Source of the DNA: Nitrososphaerota archaeon
GTDB taxonomy: Archaea > Thermoproteota > Nitrososphaeria > Nitrososphaerales > UBA183
DNA: 64,000 bases
Assembly: GCA_027386095.1 (NCBI GenBank)
Contig: DAHXUN010000007.1
Location: forward strand, 54,782 to 118,781
Direction of reading: 5' to 3'
In this document: piece by piece, positions 17,591 to 26,496 of the stretch
Layout: each line of letters begins with the position of its first letter
Numbering within the stretch: the stretch's first letter is position 1
Translations under genes and position numbers: made by a program
The notes under the pieces: model-generated
Database searches by the model: none
Seen by the model: only the letters and a program-made list of their open reading frames with translations
What the model was told of the DNA's origin: nothing

Positions 17591-17931
17591 AATTCTGCCC
17601 GAAGTGCGGCACGCGCCTCAAGCTGAAGCAGGTGAAGGGGGCCCGGGAAGTCTCCGTAACGTACAACTGTGACAACTGCGGATACTCAAAGAAGGAAGAG
17701 AACGCTCTGGTCCAGAAGACCGAAGAGGAGCTCTCCAACACCCCCCAGATCAAGATAGTGGGGGAGAAGGAGGAGAAGCTGAACTCCCTCCCGACGACGA
17801 AGATGGAATGCCCGAAGTGCGGGCACAACGAGGCGTTCTGGTGGTTCCTGCAGACGAGGAGTGGGGACGAGCCTCCCACGCAGTTCTACAGGTGCGTGAA
17901 GTGCAGCCACACCTGGCGGTCGTACAGCTAG
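17587..17931 (+). CDS. tfs: transcription cleavage factor TFS, apparent CTG start
   Basis: 114 residues if read from CTG 17587: KFCPKCGTRLKL and CDNCGY form the N-terminal zinc ribbon; MECPKCGHNEAFWWF...FYRCVKCSHTW forms the C-terminal TFIIS-type ribbon whose acidic hairpin (TRSGDEPP) carries the DE pair that stimulates RNA cleavage by stalled polymerase. An in-frame GTG at 17632 would drop the first CxxC of ribbon one, so the gene must start earlier; the only position matching the usual MKFCPKCG is CTG 17587, overlapping the rpoL stop as CTGA. No ATG, GTG or TTG is available there. Confidence 0.9.
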   Translation: MKFCPKCGTRLKLKQVKGAREVSVTYNCDNCGYSKKEENALVQKTEEELSNTPQIKIVGEKEEKLNSLPTTKMECPKCGHNEAFWWFLQTRSGDEPPTQFYRCVKCSHTWRSYS

Positions 17932-17950
17932 GCCACGCGCAAGACGCTCC

Positions 17951-18508
17951 CTAGACGTCGTCCCTGGTCGTCACTTCAATCGCGTCCCCGCCCGCTATCA
18001 GGATGTCCGCGCTGGCCGCGGGGATCGACGCCACGTCCTCCGGCTCGAAGGGGCCGTAGCGCCTCAGGTCCAGCCCCACCAACTCGTTGACGTGCTTCAC
18101 GAACCTCACGGTGATGCTCCTCTGGTTCTCTGTCATGTGCGCGAACTCGACGAACGATGGCTGACCAGCCGAGACTGCCTCGACGAGCGTCTGGAACCGC
18201 CTCTCGAACCTCTGCTCGGCGGAGCACACGTACCGCTCCTCGGGCAGGAGCTGGAGGACAGCGTTCTGCCTCATGGCCTTCCTCGTCCGGAGCTGCAGCA
18301 GCTGCCTCACCATTGATTCGATCAGCCTCCCCTGGACCGCGGCCAGGCGCACGGCCATGTCGGACGCCCCAGAGCCCACGGACCTTTTCAGCTTCTGGCT
18401 GTACCCCGAGATGCCCGAGTAGAAATCGGCCGGCAGGGGGAGCAGCACCTCGGACAGCGCTTCCGAATCGAGCCTGCGCTTCAGGTACTCGAGTGTCCCC
18501 TCAGGCAC
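17951..18508 (-). CDS. GINS complex subunit Gins51-like
   Basis: 185 residues. The helical A domain (PADFYSGISGYSQKLKRSVG ... MVRQLLQLRTRKAM) precedes a C-terminal B domain: LRRYGPFEPEDVASIPAASADILIAGGDAIEV. That arrangement marks the Gins51 (Sld5/Psf1-like) branch. GINS binds MCM and GAN/Cdc45 in the archaeal replicative helicase. GTG 18508 abuts the PriS stop (TGAGTG), and gins-priS adjacency is widespread in Archaea, which supports the call. Confidence 0.85.
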   Translation of the reverse strand: MPEGTLEYLKRRLDSEALSEVLLPLPADFYSGISGYSQKLKRSVGSGASDMAVRLAAVQGRLIESMVRQLLQLRTRKAMRQNAVLQLLPEERYVCSAEQRFERRFQTLVEAVSAGQPSFVEFAHMTENQRSITVRFVKHVNELVGLDLRRYGPFEPEDVASIPAASADILIAGGDAIEVTTRDDV

Positions 18509-19594
18509 TCAGACCACCTCTCCCAGGCCTCTCGTCAGGATCTGTACTGCCGCGTAGGTTGGCAGCTCCACTGTGACAGACTTGTAAGGGCCAAAGTCCC
18601 TGTGCCGGGCCCTGAACTGGGGGTAAAAAGACACTGCGATGGTGACCGGCTTCGCGCTCAGGACGTAAGGGTCTTCCTGGGGGTCGAACCTGTCCACGGA
18701 CACGACCTTCATCTTCGACATCCCCATCGTTCCGTGCAGCGTCCCTGCCAGCCTGAACACGCGGTGGATGTCGGTCGTCACCGAAGAGTCCACGAGGGCA
18801 CGCTGGGACGCGATTGCTTCAGACACGAGTTTCTGCAGGGTGCCGTCGTAGTCCTCCCTGCGCGCGTCGGTGTACGTCGTTATGCGCCTAGTCCACCCCG
18901 CGCCGACGGCGCCGGTCTGGGTCCTGTGCCGGAGAGTCGAGGCGATCGTCTGGCTGAGAGGAAGAGATGACCCGCGGACATACTCGGCTATCTCGCCGCG
19001 GGCGAGCTGGTCCAGCGGATCGAACCTAGGGTCGTAGACGTGCAGGTGGTATCCCCGGTTGCCTGAGAAGTACACGCTAATCGCATCCCGGTCGACCCCG
19101 AAGTCCTCTGTGAGGAAGCCAACCGCCCTCATGGCGTGGTCCATGGCCGCACCCAGGCACGTCTCGCAGGTCCCATGGAACTGCGCGCTGGGCCCGCCGC
19201 ACTTCGAGCATTTGGCCGGCCTGGGGAGCTTCCCTGAAGCGAAGCACTTCTCGCAGTACCAGAGATCGTGCCCCCTCTTGCATGTGGTGGGGATGTCGGT
19301 GGCGTCGATGTCGAAGATCAGCTCGGCTCCGAGCCACCCCTTCTCATCTATCGGCCTGGCGGGGCTCTCGTAGCGGGCGTTGGAGCAGTAGACCGAGGAC
19401 GGCGACTGCTTCAGGATCTCCGCGACCGCCTCCCCTTCGCTCCTGAACGACAGGTGGCGGACCATCCCCCCTCCGAACGGGATGTAGCCGAACTCCCTGG
19501 CCCCGACCTCGCGTGGGAACTCTATGGCACCCGCCCCGCGGAAGTAGAACTCCTTGTACGCGGACCTGAGGAAGTTCTTCGTGGCCTCGTTCAT
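18509..19594 (-). CDS. priS: DNA primase small (catalytic) subunit PriS
   Basis: 361 residues. AELIFDIDATD carries the DxD catalytic metal ligands; a zinc-binding stretch follows (CKRGHDLWYCEKC ... CSKCGG ... CETC); SGNRGYHLHVYD is the conserved nucleotide-binding block; RLAGTLHGTMGMSKMKV is the final motif. It makes RNA/DNA primers for replication with PriL. Starts at ATG 19594; the GINS gene follows directly. priL is not in the window. Confidence 0.95.
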   Translation of the reverse strand: MNEATKNFLRSAYKEFYFRGAGAIEFPREVGAREFGYIPFGGGMVRHLSFRSEGEAVAEILKQSPSSVYCSNARYESPARPIDEKGWLGAELIFDIDATDIPTTCKRGHDLWYCEKCFASGKLPRPAKCSKCGGPSAQFHGTCETCLGAAMDHAMRAVGFLTEDFGVDRDAISVYFSGNRGYHLHVYDPRFDPLDQLARGEIAEYVRGSSLPLSQTIASTLRHRTQTGAVGAGWTRRITTYTDARREDYDGTLQKLVSEAIASQRALVDSSVTTDIHRVFRLAGTLHGTMGMSKMKVVSVDRFDPQEDPYVLSAKPVTIAVSFYPQFRARHRDFGPYKSVTVELPTYAAVQILTRGLGEVV

Positions 19595-19765
19595 CTTGCG
19601 ACTCTCACCTCAGACCCGGGAGATAAGAACACTAGGCCTTCGTCCGGCACCGCGGATGAGCCACCCCTGGGAGCCGGACTCCGCGCCTCGTCCGGTGGCG
19701 GCGCCCGACCGAAGTCGCGCCCCGGTCCGCGAAACAGCTTTGAGGGGAGAGCCTGTGGAGCGTCC

Positions 19766-20680
19766 GTGGGCAACCAACGCATAGGGAGGGAGAGTTTCCA
19801 CTATCTGTGGAGCAGGGAACACAAGCCGGTGATTAGTATTGAGCCGGGAGACGACGTCTCCTTCGACATCAACGACGTCAGTAGCTGGCAGGTGACGAAG
19901 GACACCCCGCCGGAAAGGCCCGGCTTCGACCCGTCCAAGCTTTACCCGCTGTCAGGCCCGGTATACGTCGTTGGAGCCGCGCCGGGGGACACCCTCGTTG
20001 TCGACGTCCTCGAAGTCGCGAGTGGGGACTTCGGCTGGTCTGCAATAATCCCCGGCGAAGGCCTGCTCGAGGAATTCCAGAGGCCCTACCTGTACAAATG
20101 GGACCTCGGCCGCAAGGACTTCGCACCCTTCGAGAAGGGGATCAGGATACCGCTCAGGCCATTCTGCGGGGTCATGGGTGTCGCCCCCGGGGAACCAGGG
20201 GGGCACGCGGTCATGCCGCCGGGAAGGCACGGCGGGAACCTCGACATCAAGCATCTGACGGCAGGGAGCCGCCTCGAGCTACCCGTCATGGTCGAGGGCG
20301 CACTCTTCTCTACCGGGGACCTCCACGCGGCCATGGGAGACGGTGAGGTCTGCGTAAGCGCCATCGAGTGCGCGGGGGAGGCGAGGTTCAGGTTCGACGT
20401 CGTGAAGGGGACCGGGCTCTCTTCCCCCCGATATTCCACGAAGGGAGAGCAGCCGCCGAAGAAGGGGTACTACGTCACCACGGGCATAGCGCCTGACCTG
20501 ATGGCCGCGTCCAAGGAGGCCGTGCGTGGGATGATCGAGCACCTCACGGAGAGATACGGCCTCGCGAAGGAAGAGGCGTACGTCCTGTGCAGCGTCGCCG
20601 TGGACCTGAGGATCCACGAGGTTGTCGACCAGCCCAACTGGGTGGTCGGCGCCATGATTCCGCTCGACATCTTCCCGTGA
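19766..20680 (+). CDS. acetamidase/formamidase family protein
   Basis: 304 residues. ISIEPGDDVSFDINDVSSW, TGPVYVVGA-type strand (SGPVYVVGAAPGDTLVVDV), PPGRHGGNLDIKHLTAGS and GDLHAAMGDGEVC are the FmdA/AmdA signatures, including the D and H residues of the metal/active site (HGGNLD, GDLHAAMGDGE). The enzyme hydrolyses short amides to acid and ammonia. GTG 19766 is the start; the long upstream open frame is antisense to priS. Confidence 0.9.
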   Translation: MGNQRIGRESFHYLWSREHKPVISIEPGDDVSFDINDVSSWQVTKDTPPERPGFDPSKLYPLSGPVYVVGAAPGDTLVVDVLEVASGDFGWSAIIPGEGLLEEFQRPYLYKWDLGRKDFAPFEKGIRIPLRPFCGVMGVAPGEPGGHAVMPPGRHGGNLDIKHLTAGSRLELPVMVEGALFSTGDLHAAMGDGEVCVSAIECAGEARFRFDVVKGTGLSSPRYSTKGEQPPKKGYYVTTGIAPDLMAASKEAVRGMIEHLTERYGLAKEEAYVLCSVAVDLRIHEVVDQPNWVVGAMIPLDIFP

Positions 20681-20739
20681 GGACAGCCCCCGGGTCGGGC
20701 CGCCCTCTGACGCGGGCGTCTGGTAGCCCCGGACTCCGA

Positions 20740-21132
20740 CTAGCTCTGCCGTCCCTCTTCGTCAGGATAGACGGACTCGTATCTCTCGGTCTTCGGGATT
20801 ATGCAGAGGAACTCCGCGTCTTCGTCCCCCGTGTTCTGGTACCAGTGCATGGTGCCCTTGGGGATGTAGATGGAGTCACCGGCCTTCACCTCGTGGACCT
20901 GCCCCCCGATACCCATCTTGTAACGCCCTCGGAGCACGTACTGCTCGTGCTCTATCTCTGGATGGAAGTGCCTCGGTATGCTCCCACCAGGCCTGATCCT
21001 GAACCTCCTCATCTCGAAGTTGGGCGCGCCGTCGTGCCTGTCGACCAGCCACTCGATCTCGGTCTTGACGGCCCTCTCGACATTCTCGGGCTTCACTGAC
21101 CCGTCTGGTTTCACTGTCATCGCGGGTGTCAT
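20740..21132 (-). CDS. cupin-domain protein
   Basis: 130 residues, single cupin. Motif 1: PRHFHPEIEHEQYVLRGRYKMGIGG (G-x5-H-x-H-x-E pattern); motif 2: GDSIYIPKGTMHWYQNTG (G-D-x-x-x-x-P-x-G-x2-H). Metal ligands H, H, E and H are all present, so it should bind a metal. The substrate is unknown. A TTATCTTAAAG box lies about 20-25 nt before ATG 21132. Confidence 0.85.
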   Translation of the reverse strand: MTPAMTVKPDGSVKPENVERAVKTEIEWLVDRHDGAPNFEMRRFRIRPGGSIPRHFHPEIEHEQYVLRGRYKMGIGGQVHEVKAGDSIYIPKGTMHWYQNTGDEDAEFLCIIPKTERYESVYPDEEGRQS

Positions 21133-21178
21133 GCACCCTCCGCCCGCTTTAAGATAACCGCCCCTTGGATGCGACCGT

Positions 21179-21649
21179 CTAGTACATGGCTGCCGGGGCG
21201 TACGTGGCTTCCCTCAGCATCATGAAGCCGTTGATCGCCATGAGCCCCCCCACCAGGAGCATCCCGAAACCAGAGAGGGACTCCGGCCCCATGGCAGACG
21301 CCAGGCCCCCCATTGCGAACCCGACCAGCACCATGAGGAGCCCGTAGACGACCATGAGCGCCCCGAACGCCCTCATGTGGGCGGCTCCGAACACCGAGAC
21401 GCTCGCCACCGAGGTGGAGGCGACCAGGACCCCCAATGCGGCGACCCCTGCCCCCCAGGGGAGCCCGGAATTGACGTACTGGACGGCCGGCATCCCCACG
21501 CCAGAGGGAAGCGCGGAGCTCTGGGCCGACCCGGCGATGAGTTGATACCCCGAGTAGAAGTCCAGGGAGGCGCCCACCAGCCCGAGGATCAGCCCGAAGA
21601 GGGCGGACACGCTGTGGATCACAACTCCGCCGTAGCCACCGCGAAGCAC
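21179..21649 (-). CDS. hypothetical four-helix membrane protein
   Basis: 156 residues with four hydrophobic segments rich in Gly/Ala/Val (SALFGLILGLVGASLDFYSG, AALGVLVAST, ALMVVYGLLMVLVGFAMGG, MLLVGGLMAINGFMML). No catalytic motif is visible. GTG 21649 lies about 25 nt after a GAAATAGC box on the minus strand. Similar proteins occur in Thaumarchaeota-type genomes, but I cannot name a family. Confidence 0.6.
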   Translation of the reverse strand: MLRGGYGGVVIHSVSALFGLILGLVGASLDFYSGYQLIAGSAQSSALPSGVGMPAVQYVNSGLPWGAGVAALGVLVASTSVASVSVFGAAHMRAFGALMVVYGLLMVLVGFAMGGLASAMGPESLSGFGMLLVGGLMAINGFMMLREATYAPAAMY

Positions 21650-21775
21650 AGCCCGCTCCCCCGGCGCCGCTATTTCAGCCGTTCAACGCGTGGCCGCTCC
21701 CCGGGAGTCGCCGGTGAACGCCGGTCAGCCTGAGGGCCGCAAACCATCTAAGGCCCCGCGGGCCGGCCTTCGAGC

Positions 21776-22426
21776 GTGAAGCTAGGCGGTTGCGAGTACA
21801 GGGAGGACGTGCTGTACGATCCCGAGTTCGGGACGTGGGGGCGCCTCGAGGAGGGGCTTTGGAGAGTCGGCGTCACCCCCCTCCTCCCGTGGCTCTCGGG
21901 GGGGTTGACCGCGGTCACCTTCAAGCCTGCAGGCGCCCGAATCGCCCAGGGGAACTCCATAGCCTCCGTGGAGGGACCCAGGCACTTCGAAGTGGTCCGG
22001 GCTCCGTTCGATTGCGTCGTGAAGGAAACCAACGGGGCGCTCACAAAGGAACCGCGGACCGTCAACAGAGACCCCTTCGGCGATGGATGGCTCGCTCTGG
22101 TGGAGAAGGCGAGTCCGGGCTCGCGGTTGGAGCCCCTCGCTGGCGCCGCGCCGGCAATCGAGCAGAGGCACAGCTCCATGAAGGTGCGTTGCTTCGCCGC
22201 ATTCCCGGACATCGAGCTCTACGAGGTCGGCACAGAGTGCTCTGCTGTGCTCTCGCGGTTGGATGAAGAGCTCGCAAATTCCCCCAGGGGGGCGGTCGTC
22301 CACCTCGTCTCCGACGACCCCACCGCCGAGATCGAGATGATGAGGTGGGAGGGCCAGACCGGGAACGCCCTCCTGGAGGTTCGCCCCGAGGGCGCCCTCC
22401 GCCACTTCATAGTGAAGAAGAGTTGA
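21776..22426 (+). CDS. GcvH-like domain fused to TusA-like domain
   Basis: 216 residues. Residues 1-115 follow the GcvH fold (TWGRLEEGLWRVGVTPLLPWLSGGLTAVTF ... PFGDGWLALVE), but where GcvH has the lipoylated lysine (SVKAVSE) this protein has SVEGPRH at 64-70, so lysine is absent. Residues about 135-215 resemble TusA/SirA: a strand (MKVRCFAAF), Cys155 at the start of a helix (CSAVLSRLDEEL), GAVVHLVSDDPTAEIEMMRW, and a closing FIVKK. The Cys-Pro-x-Pro prolines are lost. This suggests a sulfur or acyl carrier-like role; the convergent rhodanese gene, 3 nt away, supports sulfur handling. GTG 21776 is the start. Confidence 0.6.
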   Translation: MKLGGCEYREDVLYDPEFGTWGRLEEGLWRVGVTPLLPWLSGGLTAVTFKPAGARIAQGNSIASVEGPRHFEVVRAPFDCVVKETNGALTKEPRTVNRDPFGDGWLALVEKASPGSRLEPLAGAAPAIEQRHSSMKVRCFAAFPDIELYEVGTECSAVLSRLDEELANSPRGAVVHLVSDDPTAEIEMMRWEGQTGNALLEVRPEGALRHFIVKKS

Positions 22427-22429
22427 GCC

Positions 22430-23281
22430 TTACTTCTCGATGGGGTAGAGGATAGAGTTGCCCCACTCGGTCCAGGAGCCGTCGTAGTTCCTCACCTCAG
22501 GATAGCCAAGCAGGTACTTCAGCACGAACCAACTGTGAGAAGAGCGCTCGCCGATCCTGCAGTAGGTGATCACCTGCTTGTCGCTGGTGACGCCCTTGGA
22601 GGCGTACAGCGCCTCCAACTCCCGCCTCGGCTTGAAGGTCCCGTCTGAATCGTTGACCGCCATGCCCCAGGGGATGTTCTTCGCGCCTGGGATGTGCCCT
22701 CCCCTCTGGGCTGCCTCGTTGGGGTACTCCGGCGGCGCCGTTATCTCGCCTGAGAACTCCTTCGGGCCCCTGACGTCGACGAGGACCCTGCCGGGTCCTC
22801 CGACCGCCGCCCTCACATCCTCCCTGTACGCCCTGATCTTCACGTCGGGCTCTGCGACGCTGAACTTGGAGCTCGGGTAAGACGGGACGTCCTTGGCTAT
22901 CGGCCTGTCCTCCAGCAGCCACTTCTTCCGCCCCCCGTCCATCAGCTTCACGTTTTCGACGCTGTAGTACTTGAGATCCCAGAAGGCGTAGGCCGCGAAC
23001 CAGTTGTTGAAGTCGCCGTAGAGGACCAGGATGGTGTCGTTCGATACGCCGTTCCGCTGCAATAGCTCCCCCATCTGCTCCTTCGACAGGATGTTCCTGT
23101 TCAGGGGGTCGTTCATGTCTTTCTTCCAGTCGAAGAGGACTGCCCCCGGAACGTGCCCCTGGGTGTAGTTTGCCGCCGGGTCGTAGTCGACCTCGGCGAC
23201 CCTGACCTTGGGGTCGTGCAGGTGCTCGGAGACCCACTGGGTCGATACGAGGACCTCGGGATGCGAGTAGCTCTCGTCCAT
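22430..23281 (-). CDS. thiosulfate/3-mercaptopyruvate sulfurtransferase (rhodanese)
   Basis: 283 residues: two tandem rhodanese domains (about 10-125 and 150-280). The active-site loop in the second domain is CRIGERS with Cys241, the 3-mercaptopyruvate/thiosulfate sulfurtransferase type. GHVPGAVLFDWKKDMND and GGHIPGAKNIPW are the paired CH2A-like motifs. It moves sulfane sulfur from thiosulfate or mercaptopyruvate to an acceptor. A CTTAAATCG box near 23304-23312 is about 27 nt from ATG 23281. It converges on the GcvH/TusA-like fusion gene. Confidence 0.92.
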   Translation of the reverse strand: MDESYSHPEVLVSTQWVSEHLHDPKVRVAEVDYDPAANYTQGHVPGAVLFDWKKDMNDPLNRNILSKEQMGELLQRNGVSNDTILVLYGDFNNWFAAYAFWDLKYYSVENVKLMDGGRKKWLLEDRPIAKDVPSYPSSKFSVAEPDVKIRAYREDVRAAVGGPGRVLVDVRGPKEFSGEITAPPEYPNEAAQRGGHIPGAKNIPWGMAVNDSDGTFKPRRELEALYASKGVTSDKQVITYCRIGERSSHSWFVLKYLLGYPEVRNYDGSWTEWGNSILYPIEK

Positions 23282-23377
23282 ATTATAACATATGTCATAA
23301 TGGCGATTTAAGGGTTCCTCCTGAGAAGCTAAGCTGGAAGTGGAGACGGGGGAGAAGACACCTGAGCCGGGGCAGCC

Positions 23378-24886
23378 CTATTCCCAGGCCGTCGTCGGCA
23401 AGTACTTCGGCGGGGCCCGGTGGCCGGTCGCCTGCTCGTACGCATAGGCGAGCCTGATCAGGGTCGGCTCGCTGTAAGCACGGCCCATGAAGGTGATGCC
23501 CACCGGGAGGCCGAAGACGAAGCCGGCAGGGACCGTGATCGCAGGGTAGCCCGCCAGGGCGGTGGGCTGCGACGACCCTCCGACGCCGTGGTCCCCGTCG
23601 ACGTGGTCGACGACCCAGGGAGGCGAGTTGGTCGGCGCGACCAGGGCGTCCAGTCGGTGCTTGTCCAACGCGTAGTCGATCCCTTCCTTCCTCGACAGCA
23701 GGAGGTCCCTCTTCAACGCCTTCAGATACTTCCTGTCCTTCAGGCCGGGTGTCTCCTCCGCCTTGATGAAGAGGTCCTGGCCGAAGTACTTCAACTCCTT
23801 CCCCCTGTGCTTCTCGTTGAACGCTATGACCTCCTTGAGCGACCTCACCTTCGACGAGGCGAGCCCCGAGAGGTAGCGGTTCAGGTCGGCCTTGAACTCG
23901 TGCAGCAGGACTGTCATCTCGCCTTCGCCCATCTTCTTCGCCGTCGGGATGTCCGCAGGGTCCACGACGGTGGCGCCCAGCCTCCGCATCTTCCTTATCG
24001 CAGCCTCTGCGATGGCGTCGGCCGTGTCGCTGTAGCCGAAATACACCTCACGGGGGACCCCGATGCGGGCGCCCTTCATCCCGTCTCTCTCCAAGAACCT
24101 AGAGTAGTCGCGCCGGGACTTGGCCGCGCTCGACCTAGTCGACGGGTCGTCCCTGTCCACCCCCACCATGGCCCCCAAGAGGATGGCGGCGTCGGCGACG
24201 GTCCTAGCCATGGGGCCCACGGTGTCCTGGCTGTGGGCTATGGGCACCACCCCGGCGCGAGAGACGAGCCCTATGGTGGTCTTGATCCCGACGATGCCGT
24301 TGGCCGAGGACGGGCAGAGTACCGAGCCGTCGGTCTCGGTCCCCAGGGAGGCCGCCGCGAGGCTCGCGGCCACCGCCACCGCCGAGCCTGAGCTGGAGCC
24401 GCAGGGGGACCTGTCCAGTACGTAGGGGTTGCGGACCTGTCCGCCCCGGGCGCTCCACCCGCTGGAAGAATTGTTGGAGCGGAAGTTGGCCCATTCGCTG
24501 AGGTTTGTCTTGCCCAGTATGACCGCCCCGGCGTCCCGGAGCATCCTGACTACGTAGGCCTCGCGCCTTGGTCTGGAGCCCACCAGAGCCAGGGAGCCTG
24601 CGGTGGTCTCCATCCTGTCGGTCGTGGCGATGTTGTCCTTCAGGACCACGGGGATCCCGTGCAGCGGGCCCCGGGGGCCCTTCCTCCGCCTCTCTTCGTC
24701 CAGGCGGCGCGCTATCTTGAGGGCGTCAGGGTTGACTTCGATCACCGAGTTCAGCTTTGGCCCGGCCCTGTCGACCTTGGCGATCCTGTCGAGGTATCCC
24801 TGGACCAGGGCCCTGGAGGTGAGCTCCCCGGCCTCCATGGCCGCCTGCAGCTCAGATATCGTCGCTTCTTCAAGGCTCCTGGGCAA
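23378..24886 (-). CDS. amidase signature family hydrolase
   Basis: 502 residues. The catalytic triad is visible: Lys83 in VVLKDNIATTD, the cis-Ser in CGSSSGSA (164-167), and nucleophile Ser188 in GTETDGSV. LHGIPVVLKD and ITVPAGF are further family blocks. The sequence lacks the GatA-specific partners gatB/gatC nearby, so it is a stand-alone amidase (6-aminohexanoate/peptide amidase-like) rather than the tRNA amidotransferase. ATG 24886 is the start. Stands alone between the rhodanese and PCNA genes. Confidence 0.88.
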   Translation of the reverse strand: MPRSLEEATISELQAAMEAGELTSRALVQGYLDRIAKVDRAGPKLNSVIEVNPDALKIARRLDEERRRKGPRGPLHGIPVVLKDNIATTDRMETTAGSLALVGSRPRREAYVVRMLRDAGAVILGKTNLSEWANFRSNNSSSGWSARGGQVRNPYVLDRSPCGSSSGSAVAVAASLAAASLGTETDGSVLCPSSANGIVGIKTTIGLVSRAGVVPIAHSQDTVGPMARTVADAAILLGAMVGVDRDDPSTRSSAAKSRRDYSRFLERDGMKGARIGVPREVYFGYSDTADAIAEAAIRKMRRLGATVVDPADIPTAKKMGEGEMTVLLHEFKADLNRYLSGLASSKVRSLKEVIAFNEKHRGKELKYFGQDLFIKAEETPGLKDRKYLKALKRDLLLSRKEGIDYALDKHRLDALVAPTNSPPWVVDHVDGDHGVGGSSQPTALAGYPAITVPAGFVFGLPVGITFMGRAYSEPTLIRLAYAYEQATGHRAPPKYLPTTAWE

Positions 24887-25002
24887 CGGCTACGGGGCCG
24901 AGGCGGGGCGGTGGAAGGTAAAACCGTTTGTGTGGGCCCGGCGTCGGTCTCCCAGAGACCCGCCGTGGGCGCATCCCGGCCTCCGCCGTTCTGAGCGGGG
25001 CT

Positions 25003-25758
25003 TCAGTCGGACGAGACCCTCGGCGCGAGGAAGTAAGCCATCTTTGCGCCCTGGTCGTTCAGCTTCAGCATCAGGCGGACAGGCTTCTTGGTCGAGTACT
25101 CCAACTCGACGGTGTCGACGACCCCGCCCAGGGCCTTCAGGATTCCTGAAATGTAGTCAGTGGAGTATGTCGCCTTGCTCTCTGCGTTGGAAGTCAGTTC
25201 GAGCACGTCCGCGTCGTTCTTCGCGAGGGAGATCTCGGCCTTTCCGACGTCGCTCTTCCCTGAGAACGTCATCCTGTCCTTGGTCGTGTTGAGCGTAATC
25301 TGGTCGGAGACGACCGACACGTCCCCAAGCACCTTCTCCAGTATGGTCTTGGTCAGCGTCATCTTCGTGTCGAACTCTAGCTTCGGGAGGGGAGCCGACG
25401 CGGCGGTGCTCTCAATCAGGTGTATGTTGAACTCGCGCTTGTAACCGTTGGTGAATCGTATCATGATGCTGTCGTCCTCTCCGGACGAAATCTCCACGCT
25501 GTCTTTGGTCTCGGCCCGCCCTATGGTCCGGACCAAGTCTTCGACGCGGACGGAGAACCGGAACGGCTTGTCGCACTCGTAGGCGGCCCACGCTGAGACC
25601 GGCCAGGCGAGGTCTACCAGCGCGACGTGGGACGGGTCCATCGCCCGGAATGTGATTCCCTCGGAGTTCGCGTCGAACGTCGCCTCCTCGACGAGGGTCT
25701 TGACCGCGGCCGCTACTGCCCGCCACTCAACCGAGCTGGAGGTCTTTGCGTGGAACAA
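25003..25758 (-). CDS. pcn: DNA polymerase sliding clamp (PCNA)
   Basis: About 251 residues, the normal PCNA length. FRAMDPSHVALVDLAWP (residues ~38-55) is the classic PCNA block, followed by FRFSVRVEDLVRTIGRAETKD and, near the C terminus, KKPVRLMLKLNDQGAKMAYFLAPR. It forms the trimeric ring tethering polymerases, FEN1 and ligase. The start is TTG 25758 (residues FHAKTSSSVEW follow); there is no ATG or GTG in a suitable place, and the frame upstream is not PCNA-like. It diverges from the eL42 gene. Confidence 0.93.
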   Translation of the reverse strand: MFHAKTSSSVEWRAVAAAVKTLVEEATFDANSEGITFRAMDPSHVALVDLAWPVSAWAAYECDKPFRFSVRVEDLVRTIGRAETKDSVEISSGEDDSIMIRFTNGYKREFNIHLIESTAASAPLPKLEFDTKMTLTKTILEKVLGDVSVVSDQITLNTTKDRMTFSGKSDVGKAEISLAKNDADVLELTSNAESKATYSTDYISGILKALGGVVDTVELEYSTKKPVRLMLKLNDQGAKMAYFLAPRVSSD

Positions 25759-25988
25759 GATTTGCCGGGTTCCTTCGTCCGGGTCAACCGGGATTGGATA
25801 ATAAGCGTTGGCGGGAGAAGGTCGAGAAGAGGGGGCGCCTCCCGAAACTGAGGTCCGCGGACCAGCCGAGAGACGCCAACTGAGCGGAGGCGGGACCCGC
25901 CGGTGCCCTGCACGACCAGGATGAGGATTCGGCCAGGCCAAGCTTAAATGCATGAGCGGCAGCGGGGCAAATCCGACCCAGTGAGACA

Positions 25989-26267
25989 ATGAAGTTTCCA
26001 AAGGAAATGCGAACAAACTGTCCTTTTTGTCACAAGCACACGACGCACTCAGTGGCGCTGTACAAGAGAGGGAAGGAGCGCGCAGGGTCCTGGGGCGCCA
26101 GGAGGCAGGCCGGGAGGAAGCGCGGTTATGGTGGTCAGAAGTTCCCAGAACTGATCAGGACCGCCAAGACCACCAAGAAGGCCACGCTCCGCCTGAAGTG
26201 CCGTGAGTGCAACCGCGAGAGGATGCGCGACGGGATCAGGCTCAGGAAGGCGGAGATAGCGGCGTGA
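25989..26267 (+). CDS. rpl44e: ribosomal protein eL42 (L44e)
   Basis: 92 residues, basic. MKFPKEMRTNCPFCHKHTTHSVALYK opens it (only partly quoted in families) and CxxC...CxxC zinc pairs are at CPFC and CREC. GSWGARRQAGRKRGYGGQ is the conserved glycine-rich loop that reaches the E site of the large subunit. A CTTAAATGC box lies near 25944. Overlaps the eS27 start by GTGA. Confidence 0.96.
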   Translation: MKFPKEMRTNCPFCHKHTTHSVALYKRGKERAGSWGARRQAGRKRGYGGQKFPELIRTAKTTKKATLRLKCRECNRERMRDGIRLRKAEIAA

Positions 26268-26461
26268 AGCGCGACAGGGAGCCGATACCCAAGACAAAGA
26301 GCGTCTTCCTTCTCGTGAAGTGCCCCGACTGCGGCGAGGAGCGGATCCTCTTCTCGAACTCTGCGAAGGACATCGGCTGCAGAGGGTGCGGGAGGAAGCT
26401 CGCCGAGAGCAGAGGGGGGAAGTCGGTGGTCCTGGCGACTGTGGTCAAGCGGCTGGGCTAA
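26264..26461 (+). CDS. rps27e: ribosomal protein eS27
   Basis: 65 residues from GTG 26264, which overlaps the eL42 stop. The zinc finger is CPDCGEERILFSNSAKDIGCRGC (C-x2-C-x14-C-x2-C; positions about 20-40), followed by GRKLAESRGGKSVV. Small-subunit protein. Confidence 0.95.
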   Translation: MKRDREPIPKTKSVFLLVKCPDCGEERILFSNSAKDIGCRGCGRKLAESRGGKSVVLATVVKRLG

Positions 26462-26496
26462 ACCGACAAATACCACCAGGGACGGCGGACGAAGAC

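Noticed and set aside
23378..24886. GatA subunit of the tRNA amidotransferase
   Set aside because: No gatB, gatC or other partner near, and the sequence lacks the GatA-type C-terminal context; called a general amidase.
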